Origin: Gymnogyps californianus
Taxonomy: Eukaryota; Chordata; Aves; Accipitriformes; Cathartidae
Assembly: GCF_018139145.2 (NCBI RefSeq)
Contig: NC_059478.1
Span: 6,882,001-6,946,000, forward strand
Direction: 5' to 3'
Length of the DNA: 64,000 nucleotides
This document shows positions 48,830 through 60,469 of the stretch, piece after piece. Numbering within the stretch: the first letter of the stretch is position 1; the number at the start of each line of letters is the position of its first letter. Under the pieces are notes generated by a model. The model saw nothing but the letters and a program-made list of their open reading frames with translations, was not told where the DNA came from and did not search any database. The translations under genes and the position numbers were made by a program.

Positions 48830-49420
48830 GTGTTGCAGGGCAGATTTAATTCTGGTATTTTATAACCCGAGTGCCTGGCTCTTACAGATGTGGTTTTACT
48901 ATCCCCTCCCATCTTAATAGCTATTTTATAAATATTATTATGAAGAAATCTTGGTGGTAATGCTAAAGGGAAACTGGGCTTTGTTTTATCTGAATAGCGC
49001 TTGCTTCCAGGTTGGGATAAGGGCTGTAATGCTGCAGAATGAAGCTGAGCTGGAACAAAAAGAAATCTATTCATTAACTTAAATCGTAGTAATTTTAGTA
49101 TGACCCAAGAGGAGCCTGGTGAATCTAACCCTCTGTTTTCCCACATCCTTCATAGCAAGTGCCTTTCTAGCTGAGGTTTGAGAGCTGACTCACTTCTAGA
49201 CTAGAGTGAAATCTGGGGTGGATGTTTTTTTTTCTTTAAGATTAGAGTCAATGCTGTTACAACAATTGCAGTGGAAAGAAAAATGATTGTCACTGTCGAT
49301 TTTGATGTGTAAAAGCTGAATTTAAGTTGTCCACTTACCAATTTCCTAGTTATTGGATTTATTTTTTTCGTTACGCTTAGTCACAGATCTCTGTAGATGC
49401 TGCCGCCCACCCGGGGTAGG
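48830..49420. promoter_or_regulatory. Candidate conserved noncoding elements (two lobes)
   Basis: Lobe one (about 48,840-49,100) contains GCAGATTTAATTCTGG, CTTAATAGCTATTTTATAAA, TATTATTATGAAG and CGTAGTAATTTTAG. Lobe two (about 49,200-49,420) contains TTACAACAATTGCAGTGG, AATGATTGTCACTGTCG and GTTATTGGATTTATT. Both are AT-rich but not simple. The 183-codon minus-strand frame across lobe one is not recognisable as protein. Function is inferred from composition. Confidence 0.35.
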
Positions 49421-49868
49421 AATCATGGCTGAGACCTTGATTGCTCGATCCCCTATGGTGTTAGTGACTCTTTTCTACTGACATGCCCTCAGTTTTTGTA
49501 GGACTCTGCATTTTGTGGTGGGGGTGAGAGGTCAAACCAAGACCTAGGGGAAAAGAGGTGCAAATGACTGTTTGGGGCGGACTGAAAGGGACCTGCTATT
49601 GCCAAGGCAGGTGAGGAGTCCTGGCCCCTGGCCTCCCGCAGTGTGACCAGGCTTACTAAGAGACCCTGGACCTTTCTACCACCATGGGCCAAAGCCAGAG
49701 CTCAACTTCCCTTGGTAGGTTTTTATCGTTGGAGGTTGGGGTCTTTTTGTTTGTTTGTTTTTCAGAAGCAGCTACAGTTGTAAAGATGAGTGGATAGAGG
49801 AACATCTCAGAGGACGAGGAGGGGGTTCCTGGGGGGCAGAGGACTAGAGGACTGGGGACACAGGAGGT
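49421..49868. other. Unannotated noncoding stretch
   Basis: Nothing recognisable apart from a short (TTTG)n-like patch at about 49,745-49,762. Confidence 0.5.
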
Positions 49869-49869
49869 C

Positions 49870-49998
49870 ACAGGTATCTCTGCTTTCTGCCCGCTTTCTG
49901 TGTCTCAGTTTCCCAGTCTGTAAAATGGGAGCAAGGAGATCGATAACTTACATAAGAGCTACTGGCATGCAGTATTTTGTAAAGGCTCTGAAAAAACC
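49870..49998 (+). repeat. MIR SINE relic
   Basis: The centre reads TGTGTCTCAGTTTCCC, then TCTGTAAAATGGGA, which is the diagnostic MIR core on the plus strand. Downstream, TTTTGTAAAGGCTCTGA matches the MIR region that follows (TGTAAAGCGCTTTGA). The 5' half is too eroded to place. MIR is a tRNA-derived SINE of amniotes propagated by CORE/L2 machinery. In birds it survives only in old copies, so this one is long immobile. Confidence 0.8.
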
Positions 49999-49999
49999 T

Positions 50000-51519
50000 T
50001 CTGGATGGCAAAGCACAATGGGAGCACAGACAGCCTCATCACTCAGACAGCAAACTCCTACGTGTGAAAACGTGAGCCGGGAGTTTGACGTATCTGCTAC
50101 CCAAATGCTAGCAGGTGACGAGCAGATGGGGCTGCCGGGCGCTTGTCTGAGGTCTGCCTGAGCAGAAGGTGGAGGGGGAGTGGGGATCTGAGCGCCGGGG
50201 CTTTTTTTTTTTGTGTGTGTGTTGTTGATAGCTGACACGTGGTTCTCACCAAAGATGTAAAAATAGAAGCCGTTGGCTTGCGCAGGGCTGTGGCATGGCA
50301 CTGCTTTATCTGGGAGTTTGGATGTCACGCTCTCCCAATTATTTATAGGTGGCAGGCAAACCTTGGGAGAAGGACGAGAAGAACAAAATGTGGGAAATGT
50401 TTCACGTGGTGATTTTGAGCCACAGCATTGCCTGCTGGGCTGTGAGGACTGGGAGCCCTGGGTCTTCTCCTAATGGTGCCTCTGTCAATCCTGCAAGGAC
50501 CGACACAGGGAGGGAAGTCTGTCTTCAGAGGGGCTCTTCTGATCCATGTGCATGACCTGCCTTGGAGACAATGTGGATTTAAACACAGAGGGGAAGAGAC
50601 AGGGGTGGATTGAAGGAGTTTATGAAGAGCTCTGCAAAGGACAGAGCCAGCAAACAGCTAAATCCATGTGTTGTGTTTTGGGAGTGGGGATCCGCTTTTC
50701 TGGTGCGTAAACTAGCAGAGCAGTGCATGTACCAGAGGGTTATGTCTTGCTGCAGTCTGGAGTCCTTTATCTGAAAGCCTCTTGCTGTACCCTGCTTGGT
50801 CCCAGTCATCTTGCACTATGCAACCTCCCATACTTCTGTTATTCTTGAAATCCCAACTGTATGCCCCAACGCAGCCCTCATGATGAAAGGGAATTGGGTA
50901 TTAAGAGCCTCGAGACACACAACCCTGAAATCTGGTTCCCACCACAGACTCCTCTCCTGAGGCTTTGGAGCTCTGCGTGTGTTCTTGCTTTTGTCCCTCT
51001 GCCCCAGCACAACCTCAGGAGAAGCTGGCTGAGGCCGCGGGGGCAGGATGGCTGGGCTGTTGGATGCGTGGGAGCACGGGGCCAGACAGACGAGAGCCAG
51101 CAGTGTGGAGGGAGCCAGGGCGTGCGAGCTCTGCTCATGGATCCATCAGTGAGCTTGCTGGGAGGTGAGCTGAGAGGTGCAGATGGACGGAGGGGAATCA
51201 GTGACCTCTGTGAGCTCGGCCACTGGCTTGCTGCTTTACCCTGCTCAGCTCCTCTAACACAGGAGAAACCACGACAAAGAGGGTAAGTCTGAGACTCCAG
51301 ACACCATCCTGCCTGGAAACCTGGAGAAACCCCCTGTGCTTCCCTGGGAAGGCATCCAGCCCTTCCCTGCCCATCTCAGGCTGGGAACAAAAAACAGGAT
51401 CCCTTCCGGACTTCCCAGTGGGATTGTCCCCCTCCCTCCCCTTGCCCACAGCAGCAAGCTGCGGCAGTTCGCAAGCCATTGAGAAATAGAGACCTGTGGG
51501 TCCCCAGCGCCGGTGTTAA
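50000..51519. other. Unannotated noncoding stretch
   Basis: No gene is recognised. An 11-T run followed by (GT)4-5 lies at 50,202-50,222. Frames of up to 141 codons at 50,861-51,479 overlap on both strands and have no known domain. Confidence 0.5.
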
Positions 51520-51990
51520 TGTGACGGGGAGAAGGGCCAGCACACCTGATGGTGGCTCGGAATAGGAGGCAAATGATTACAGCTGAAGAGGTCGTATACC
51601 ATTGTAATCCCGAAAAGAAACATTATGATTCATCATTCCTGATGTAATGTCATCTGTTTAATAAAGCCGTAATTCACTCTGTGCTCATTTTTAATGGGGC
51701 TATTTAAGTAATGGCGTTGGGTTTTCTCTTTCCCAACCTCCCCCCACTCCCATACTAAGTAGGGTTTGGACCGAGCACTTGAAAGAGCTATTGGAGCTGA
51801 AGACTTTTTTATATTTACAATATCTTTCAGGCCGTAGCTGAATGGGGTATTATTTATGTCAAATCACTACTTACCCTGAAATATGGGGAGAAGGAAAGCC
51901 AACAGCTGGATATGGTAATGAGTAAATAAACCATGTGTCCCTTTAATGATAGGGACATGAATTTGTGCCGCATGGGGAAACGGCCGGCGA
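51520..51990. promoter_or_regulatory. Candidate conserved noncoding element
   Basis: Complex sequence with E-boxes CAGCTG at 51,580-51,585 and 51,904-51,909, and a FOX match GTAAATA at 51,923-51,929. Many TAAT/ATTA words are present: GGCAAATGATTAC, TGATGTAATGTCATC, GCCGTAATTCAC, TTTTTAATGGGG and GGTATTATTTATGTC. The combination of E-box, FOX and homeodomain words over 450 bp without repeats is typical of vertebrate enhancers. No open frame longer than about 70 codons is present. Confidence 0.4.
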
Positions 51991-52820
51991 TAAGATGTCT
52001 TTGACTGGGGCTGACCACAGAGCAAGGGCACCCCAAAATTTATGTTGCTGGAGGGCTCCCTTGGCAGCTTGCTGGGAAGAACGATGGTCTGATGGTTTGG
52101 GGTTGGCTTCGCTGCCTATTCTCTGGGGGGTGTTTTCCACATGCAGACGCAGCAGCATTTGCTACCTCCGACTTGGTGGCACAGTGTGATTCTTTCCACA
52201 AAAACCTGGATCTGGAAGTTGTGGTTTCTGTGGATGTCTTAGAAACTCAGGGTTCTTAAAATAAAAATCCAGAAGGGTCATTTTGGGAAGAAGTGGTGGG
52301 AACGGGAGTGTCTGTGTCCCCAGTCCAGAGAGAGAAGATGCAATTGTTCTTATGGTTGGTCTGGGTCTTTTTAGGGTTGTTTTCTGTATGTGGAGAGAAG
52401 CATGTCTGGGGACATAAATTTTGAATGCAGGTGTTTGACCGCCTACAAATGACATCATGTGTCTGTGTCTTTGCTAGTGCAGAGTGGCAGGAGTGTTTCT
52501 GTCTCTGGGGATGTGCTACAAGGGCAAATCCAGTGAGTGGGTGACTGATACAAACAGTTAAAGGAGAGGGGAGATGCCGAAGGGAATTACCTGAAGACAG
52601 CAGAAGGCTGAAGACCGTGTTGAAGTAGGCATGCCAAGGTCGAACTTCTTTGTGCATTCTGTCTCCTGTGCAAGGGAAAAAGAGATACGTTCATTTTGTG
52701 GCAAATCAGGGTTTGCGTGAAGTTGGTGTAAGGTAAAGCTTGGGACTACAGCCCTTATACTGCAGTTAAGTTTCATACACCTGGACATATGCAGAGGCTG
52801 TGGGAGTTCTCGTGGCTGAG
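51991..52820. other. Unannotated noncoding stretch
   Basis: No gene is recognised. The minus-strand frames of 133 and 147 codons around 52,256-53,001 partly cover repeat-derived sequence and have no known domain. Confidence 0.5.
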
Positions 52821-52960
52821 CATCCCTCTGTGCTGTGTGGTGTACAGACACAGGACAGAAGGTCCCTGTCTCAAAGAGCTGATGCACCACTGGGTGAACA
52901 TTGATATGTAGCCAAGTGGGCCCATTTCTCTTGAAGTCAGTTGTATGCCTGGCTCTCCGT
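52821..52960 (+). repeat. Ancient amniote SINE-like relic
   Basis: TGTGCTGTGTGGTGTACAGACACAGGACAGAAGG followed by TCCCTGTCTCAAAGAGCT matches, in order, an old repeat I recall as TTGTGCTAGGCGCTGTACAGACAC...TCCCTGCCCCAAAGAGCTTAC. CCATTTCTCTTGAAGTCAGT near 52,921-52,941 may be a further part. The family name is left open. It resembles the candidate at 17,895-17,992. Confidence 0.5.
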
Positions 52961-55900
52961 GCCTGTAAGAAAAATAAGAACTGCCAAATTGGATGGATCA
53001 TTTCTGATATAGTAAACTCCTCTTGACAGTGGCCAAGAGCAGATGCTGTGGGAGTGTATGAGAGCTGGGCATTTATGGACAGATCCTTCCCACTATAACT
53101 ACCTGGCTTTTGGCAGCCCTTGATGTAGGGACTGCCCTAAATAGAGGAGTCTCTTAATGTCAAGAGAGAGTTGACTTTCTGCATGAGAATTATTTAACCT
53201 TTTGAAATTCATTCATATGTGTTCACTGTGCGTACCGTTTATTAAAAAACCAAGTCATCCCTGCCCTCTACCATAGTCCTTCTGAAAGAGAACCAGAACT
53301 GTAACTTGTTACAGCTGCTTCTAAGATGCTTTGATTTTGTTTGAAAGGGTCGTTAAAAATATTGCACCTTGCCACCCATAGATTGCTTAGTTGGGAGCCA
53401 CACATGAAGGCCAAAAGGGTTTTGTTTGAGAATGTGCTGTTTTGTCCAGATTTTTTTGCCTAATTCAGAAAGTGAGGCCACTAGTTTTAAGAAGCCACAA
53501 ATTAAAATAAAAATAAGCTCAAGACCTGCACAGTTTTTGTGGCTAGCTGCACTTTGTATTTTTCCCTAGACTTTTTAGATAAACAACAGGGAGTTTCCAA
53601 CTCTCTCTCCTGTTATCATACCAGGAGCAAGAAAGGAAACAAATAAGGAAGCTTGGAAAAAAAAAACCCAACCCATAAGCACCTTAAAATACCCTGTGCT
53701 CAAAGCAGTTTCTACTTTTGTCCCATCCGGTGGTAATTTATCATGGTGGAATTAGGCGGATGCGGGAGCCAGCCCTCTGCTCTTTGGAGGAGCCAGGAAA
53801 GGCGGAGGGCTGGGAAGGTGGGTCCCGTCTGGAGGAGAGCGGTGGTACGTGTTATGGGGGTCGTCAGGCTTCCTGCAGACCCCTCCACCGTGTCTTACAG
53901 GCCGGGTCTCCCATGCGGCTCCCGCTGGAGCTGCATCCTGTTTGGACCATGGGATTTGATGCTACACGGACCTCAAAGGAAGGTCAGTGGATGTCGTGTG
54001 AGGACACTTGGACTCTTGCTCAGCCTGCAGAGGTGAGAGGATGTCTGGTGATGAAATGGTTAGTGAAGTATAATGCGCTGCGGTTGGGGACGTGGCATTT
54101 GGGACGGGTCCTGGCTTTAATATCCCTTCCCTTCATTCCTCATGCTGGTCCTTGCCTACAGAATGGGGGTGATGGTTTTCATCTGCCTTTTAAAGGGTTT
54201 TAGATCTGACGTGCTCAATGGCTGAGACTTTGGTAGGGGGATTGTTGCCAATTTCCCTGTAGACGTTCAAAATGTCCTTTGCTCTTGGTACAACTCAGCG
54301 TAGCTTGGTCTGAACACCTGCACTCGTGTCAAATGCCACTTAATTCCACCCGCGGTCTTGGTTTGGGCTCAGTGGAGCAGAGGGCTGGTCTTCATTACTC
54401 CAGCCCTGTATAAGCAGCTGCTAAGGCTGAATACCTTTTGTGCAGTGAGAGGAAATTGTTTCTGCCTGCCTTTTATGTCTGCACTATCACCTGAGGAGCC
54501 CTCGCTGCAAGCTACCAGGGCTGTGCTCACATGGCTTAGAGCAGGAACTGAAACCAGCATGTCTCTCCTAAAACAAATACCAGAAATCACATCTAATGAA
54601 TGCTGTCGAGAATGTGAAATTTGTGGGTAAATCGTAACATTGTCCATGGGGTCAGCAGAGAAGGATAAACCTGCCACTTACAGATGTTCAAGGCAATAAA
54701 AAGGGCCCGTAAAGAAAAGCCCCTTATTGCCAGGCAAAGCCACAAGCGCAGAATTGCGCAGTGCCTGGGGCCTCCCGCTTTCCCGGGAAGCAGGGAAGGG
54801 GTTAAGTCTGGAGCCAAGCGCTCAGCTTGCTCTGTATTATGTCCAGGTGGCATGACGTGTGAACAGACGAAAGATAAAAATCGCAGCGGATAAAATCACA
54901 GAGGAAATGGCTCTGTCTGAGCCCGGATCACGACGCCTTGCACTGACCCCGCAACCTGAGCTCCATCAGTCAAGTTGTCCTTCCCTTGACTTCTCACCCC
55001 ATGCTCTGCTGCTGCTGCTACTCCATAAAAGAGGAGGGTGGTGGGAGGAGGGGAGAGGCGGCTCAGCCTGATGACTAAGAGGGTCTGAGGACATGGGTCA
55101 AGTTCTTTCTGCTGGAGTCTGGAAGGGAAAGCTGAGTACTCTACCAGACCCTGCTATAAAACAATCTTCCCCATAAAAGGACCAAACGAGTAACCGGGAG
55201 ACGAGTGCGGTGCTCATCTTGCCTTGGCTGGGGATGGGGGTGGTGGAGCAGAGCCAGGCTGCCCCAGCCGTTGGAGACCCTCGCTGCCCAGCAGGGAGAG
55301 CAGTAGCAAGGTTAGGGCCTGGGGCTTTGCTTTTGAAGCTGTAAGATCTGCGACTCATCTGTCAGTCGGTCCCTTTCCATCCATCCCGGCCAGCTTGGCA
55401 GCTGTGTATATGTTAGCTCCGCTGCTTGGAGGCGAGGGGACAGACCAAGCTATCTTGTGCAAGGATGTTGCTGCACCCTTGGTGCCTGGTCACCTTTGAG
55501 AGAGAAAGTCTTTGAGGGCTTTGATCAACTCTGTGAGCATTTCTGGGGGGAATGAAACTCCTCAGTCTCCTTGTTCATCCGAGACAGGTGGCATCAGTGA
55601 CAGAAATAAAGTGTGCCACTGTCCCGGAGCCAGGCAGCCACAGCTGTAGGGAGAGGCACTCTCCAAGCTGGATCGCGCCTTGCTCTCAAAGGAGCCATGT
55701 TCGCTGCAAGGGCTGGAGGATGCTGGAATTTGCTCCCTTTGTCTGATCCAGAAGAGACTAGTTTTGGGGAAGGCCTTCTGGGCATGCTGCATAAGACATC
55801 TGTTTTACAGGGTGTTTAGGACGGAGCTCAGCTCAGGCTTCCCAGAACTGGGAAAGGCTGGGAAGTGGTTCCCAGCGGTAGCTGGCTGAGTTCCCCTGCC

Positions 55901-57239
55901 GTAATTATCTTTTGCAGCCCCGGGATTTGAGTGTATTACCAATGACACTGTGCTAGGGCAATAAGAAGTGGAAGGGAGTTTTTAGGTGATTAGTCTAAAC
56001 TGCTCTCTGCATTTAAAAAAAAAAAAAAGAAAAAAGTGCTTTGTTCTCTCCTGTGGTATAAAGGTGCAGGGGACCACAGCTCTGGTGGCTTGTGGCTTCA
56101 TGTCTGTACGGAAACTTGTATTTTCAGTTCAGCTTTAACTAATTCCCTGTGTATTTTATTTTAGCTTAACTTAGCCTGGTTTAATTGGAATTTATGCACC
56201 AGAATAACCAAGCTGGTTTAGAGCTGGCACCCCCTGAGCTGCAGGTGGGCTTTGTTTTTAGAGATGCATGCAGAGGTACAGGAGACTACTACGGTCTCGG
56301 ACTTATTGGGAACAGACCTATGCCAGTAACATGCTTCGGCATCAGTAGATGCAGGTACTGAGGGGCCTTCAGTCAAATGGGGAGTGTGATCGAGCTTAGG
56401 TTAAGCATCTGCTGAGTTAGTCACCCAGTCTGTGTGCATATGAGGCCTGTGGGCACTGAAGGGGCTAATGCTCTGAAGTCAACATATGCCATGCTAACTC
56501 ATCCCAGGGCTGGGTGCACCTACAGTGATGCCTGGGGCTCACAGTGGAAGGTGAAGGCTTATAAAGCCCTCTCCTTCCTGGAGCGTTGCTCCCCTGGGGC
56601 TTGTGAGGGCTGTTGGCCATTGCCTGTTTTATCGTTGCCTGCTTGGAAGGATGTACAGCGACAGCGAGAGCACCTCCAGACTGAGACATGACCTGGTAAA
56701 AGGAGGATGCATGTGTCCATTAAAAACTGATCTAGAGCTTAATGAGCATCACGCCTCTGCCTCTCCTTGCTATAAGGATGGTCAGGGTATAGTGACTAGA
56801 CCCTATCTGGGAGCAAAGGTGTGTCTTGGTTTGAAAGAAATCTATTGTGGCCTTTGACAGCATGGGTAGCAAGAGCAAGTGGGTTCAGAAAATGCAAGCA
56901 GTGGTTGAGAAGACTGAGGACTTCTTCCCTGTCCTGACTGAGAAGGGAAGAGGTAACCCAGGAGCACACACTCTGGCAAGGATGTGGGAAAGGTCCACAG
57001 AAATGGACATAACTTTTCTGGGGGGCAAGAAGCTTGTCTGTGAGCAAAGCAACCTCCTCACATGGAGGACTGGGTGGCTGCATTTCAGGTTCCCAGCAGG
57101 CTCTGTAGATCATCTCCTGCTCAGCGAGCAGATGAGGAAGCCCATCTGTGTCCGTCTCCGCTCCCAGAGAGGCTGGCGAGCATCACCACTTCTCCTCTCC
57201 GGGGAAGGCAGCTCCGTGGCACGACCTCCCACCTGGGGA
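52961..57239. other. Unannotated noncoding stretch
   Basis: No gene is recognised. Local items are an A10 run followed by CCCAACCC at about 53,658-53,675 and an A-run of 14 at 56,015-56,028. GGCAATAA (54,692-54,699) and TTATTGCC (54,724-54,731) are inverted-repeat arms. The part from about 54,660 to 54,960 has a mildly conserved-looking texture. The 161-codon plus-strand frame at 53,718-54,203 has no known domain. Confidence 0.45.
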
Positions 57240-57625
57240 AACGAGATCAGCAAATGACTCCTAAGTAGCGTGTCCATCACTGTCAAATTGACCATGGATG
57301 TCAAGCGTGAATCGGCTGTCCCCGCAGCACGGCCGGAGCCAGCCCCTTAGCTGGCTGAGTCGAGCTGTGCTGACTCCCTGTGATAGCATTTTAATGTGAG
57401 GGATGACAGAGGCCTCCAAGTTAATGTCTGCAGAGAGGTGACAGTTTTGAATGTCAGCCAAAGTGGAAGGCCTGCCTGGAATTTTGCGGAGAGTGAAGAG
57501 GATGGGCATGAAATTAGCACAGGCAACCGTGTCTGCTGGCAGCCTTGTGGCGCTGATGCCTGGTGCTCCCGAGAGCTGGCCACCTGACCGGACCTTCCCG
57601 CTTGGACCTTGGAGAACGACCCCCA
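57240..57625. promoter_or_regulatory. Candidate conserved noncoding element
   Basis: The block contains CATCACTGTCAAATTGACCATGG, GATAGCATTTTAATGTGAGG, CAAGTTAATGTCTGC and GAAATTAGCACAGG. The sequence is complex and of intermediate GC. Open frames of 60-160 codons run through in several phases on both strands, which argues against coding. A regulatory role is inferred. Confidence 0.25.
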
Positions 57626-57979
57626 TATCTCCCAACGCGGCTATTCCCAGGAGTGTCTTCAAAGACTGGAGGAGGGACTCAAGCCTGGAGCTCACTGTTG
57701 CCCTCCTGGGAGGACCACTGGGATGTGGAAATGGCAATAGAAATGCCGCACTGGTGATAGGAGATGGAGATAAGATCAGAGCCGAGCTGGTGTCTGTCTG
57801 CCGTTATTAAGAATAATCGGTGCGTGTATTTAGATGAGGCCTGGCTCTCAGGAGCTTGGCTGGCTGCCTGAATGGCCCCATGGAGTCCCACAAGGAAGGC
57901 ACTCCTGGTGATTAAAATCTGATGGCAAAGAGCATCCGAGTAATTCTTAAACAGCTTATTCACGAGAGGGAGCGAAAGC

Positions 57980-58012
57980 CTCCTGATGCTCATGGTACAG
58001 ATGAGGAAATGG
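57980..58012 (-). repeat. Possible MIR fragment (minus)
   Basis: GGTACAGATGAGGAAATGG resembles the reverse complement of the MIR core (TTTACAGATGAGGAAACTG). It is short and not extended by its flanks. Confidence 0.35.
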
Positions 58013-58057
58013 CCAGTACAAACCAGCCCAGCCCAAATGAGTGGGTATTCCTGTCCC

Positions 58058-58160
58058 CCTCCTTGACCTTGGGCCAGGCAGCTCGCTTTGTGCCTCAGTT
58101 TCCCTCCCCTCCATGGGAGAAGAGGCTGGGTTTCTTTACGGAGAAATGTTGGGGAAAATA
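58058..58160 (+). repeat. MIR SINE relic (plus)
   Basis: TTGACCTTGGGCCAGGCAG followed by TTGTGCCTCAGTTTCCC matches the MIR core order (TGACCTTGGGCAAGTCACTT...TGTGCCTCAGTTTCCC). The part after the C-rich stretch is eroded. It sits about 50 bp from an opposite-strand MIR-like fragment. Confidence 0.6.
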
Positions 58161-58264
58161 AATGGCTCCAGGGTTGCAAAGGGCCTGAAGACTGCAGGTG
58201 GGAGGCATTTCTGAAAGGAGACGAAAGCAATGACAAGATACTGAACACAGCCAAGAGCTAGGCT

Positions 58265-58570
58265 GGGTTTATTACAGAAAAAATGAGGGAGACGTCCGTG
58301 GTCAGCTTGATAAATCGTCTCCCCCTCAAAGCTGTATTTCTGTGTTATTGTTCACCTGCGATGGGATCTTGACAAACTCTCCCCGGGCTCAGGGGCTAAT
58401 TGCTGAGTTCACAAAGTTGCAGAAGATCGTCTGCGCTGTTGTCTGAGCTGGGACTGGGCTGAACTGGTTGTAGACTGGCCATTGGGAAACCAGTAATGGG
58501 TCTATTTGGTAATGCAATACAGGGTACAATATTCCTTTTTAATCCAGTAGAGCCCAAACCCCTTCAAAGG
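58265..58570. promoter_or_regulatory. Weak candidate conserved noncoding element
   Basis: Words include GATAAATCGTC, TTATTGTTCACCTGCG, GGGGCTAATTGCTGAG and TTTTTAATCCAG. It is complex and not repetitive. Function is inferred only. Confidence 0.2.
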
Positions 58571-60469
58571 GTAATTCTATTCACTGGTAACCTTCAAAAC
58601 GGGGAGAAGAGCATATTTCTGTTTGGGTTCCTTATGAGATATTGTCTTTAGTGTGCAAAAGGATTTTCAGAAACCTGGTGTTGAATGGCCAGGAAGATTA
58701 GGGAGCAAGACGCTCTGCCTCTGCTACCTGCAAACTGTATTTATGTCCTTCCTGCAAAAGCACAGGGAGGAAGAAACAGGTTGGTTGGTTTTACTTCAGT
58801 CTCTGTTCCAGCAGGGCCACAACTTGGGGACTCTTGTGTCCTGTTGTGGCCCTGTATGCACACACTTTGACTTTAATATTTGGGAAGTCACAGCTTTGAT
58901 ACAAGAGAGCTTTGCGAGAGAGATTCCCTCACTCCCAAAGCAGGATTTTGACTGGGAGCTGTTTAAATAAAAATCTGTCTTGCTATTTGCATGTAGATAA
59001 AGCAGTGTAAGGAATGACAGCAGCTATTGTATGAATGTGGTTGGCTTGTGAGGAAGAGGATTGTGGCTGTAGTTACAGGCAAATCCCTTCAGAAAATATC
59101 TCCTGGGTGTTGGGAGGTCCTGGAGACTCCAGGAGCCACTAACCCAATCCCTGTGTTGCTGGGATGGCACCACAGACTAGGCTGAGAGGGTGTTAGCAGA
59201 AGTAGTGAATTGTGGCTGCTCTTCTTGCCAGGGATTCATGTCTAGCTGCCTACGAGCATGTGCAAGTGGAGATGATGAAGGCTTTGGCCGCCTCTTGCTT
59301 GAACATAGAGTCCCACTTTGCCATTGCACTGAGAGCTGCAGGGTGGCAGTAGGCCAGTTATGCAAAAAACCCCACTGGAACTCCTCACAGGTATGTAAAA
59401 AGTCCATTATATGTTAAAACAAACAAACAAAAAAACCCCCCAACCCAAAACCAAAACCAAACCACCAAAAACCCAACACACCCACAAACCAAAAAACACT
59501 TCCAAAGGAAAATAAACTGTGGACCACCTAGTTCTCAGCACCCCAGAAGTTCAAGTTAGTGTTGGCTGGTTTTAGCTGGATACTGAAATAAAATGGTATT
59601 TGTGCTGAGAAAAGCCTGCTTAAAATAAGGAAGGAAAATGTCTAAAGTGAATTTCAAATTTCTTATTTTAAGTTTAATGCTGTCTTTATATGACTGGGCA
59701 ATTGACTGGAGAAATCTTGGGCTTTGTTTAGCTATTTTTCTTGGCAGCACTTTGACCTCTAGGTATCTCCTGGTCTTGACCTTAGCTCTTTTCCAGTGAG
59801 ACAGCCTTGGAGGAATGCTGCAATTTGCAGACTCTTAATCCCAATACATCAAATGCCGGTCTTGCATGTGCTAAAGTACTGACCTGTGTTGTCCTAGCCA
59901 GTGCTTGTCTGCCCTGCTCCGTGGCTTCAAGTCTCTTTCTTCGATAGTGTTGAAGGACACTAGTAAGCTTGTCTCTCCCTGGGAGGATGTGATGTTTGAC
60001 CCTCTCCTCTGGACCCAGCACCCAGGCGGCTCTTGCTGGTCCAGTCTCGCTCAGTGGTGGCATAGGAGGGATCTCGCAGGGAGGCTCTGGCTCCAGTGCA
60101 GCCCATTGAGGTCAACCAGGAGGATGCCTCTCATCAGCTTGTGGTTTTTGGTGGAGGAGAACTTCCCTGCCATCCCCGTTGCCATGCAGAGTACTAATTT
60201 TCCTTCGCACCAGTTCATTCTGGACCTAATCTGGAGCCTGTTAGCTCCCAAAGTATGGGTGGAGGGATTGTGGGAGAAGACCTACACGGATTACACTCCC
60301 ACTTGCTGCCATCCCTGCCTCCTCTGCTAAAAGCTGTGACCTGAGAGTGTTCCTTCTCCTCAAACTCGGGCTACGAGCTAACGCAGAGGAGAGATGTGTG
60401 CGGTCGTTTATCCTCCTCATCGACAGATGGGATCCGACAGCTTCTTCCCTTATGCAGTCACAGACTCCA
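58571..60469. other. Unannotated noncoding stretch
   Basis: No gene is recognised. It includes an A/C-rich tract that is listed separately. The 141-codon plus-strand frame at 59,905-60,330 has no domain I can name. Confidence 0.5.
59417..59505. repeat. A/C-rich low-complexity tract
   Basis: About 90 bases made almost only of A and C: (AAAC)n, then CCCCCCAACCC, AAAACCAAAACC and ACCCAACACACCC words. It is the longest tract of this type in the window. It could be an expanded, decayed retroposon tail, but no element body is recognised next to it. Confidence 0.85.

Noticed and set aside
57679..58254. 191-codon minus-strand open frame as a gene
   Set aside because: It runs across the MIR relic at 58,058-58,160 and has no recognisable domain.
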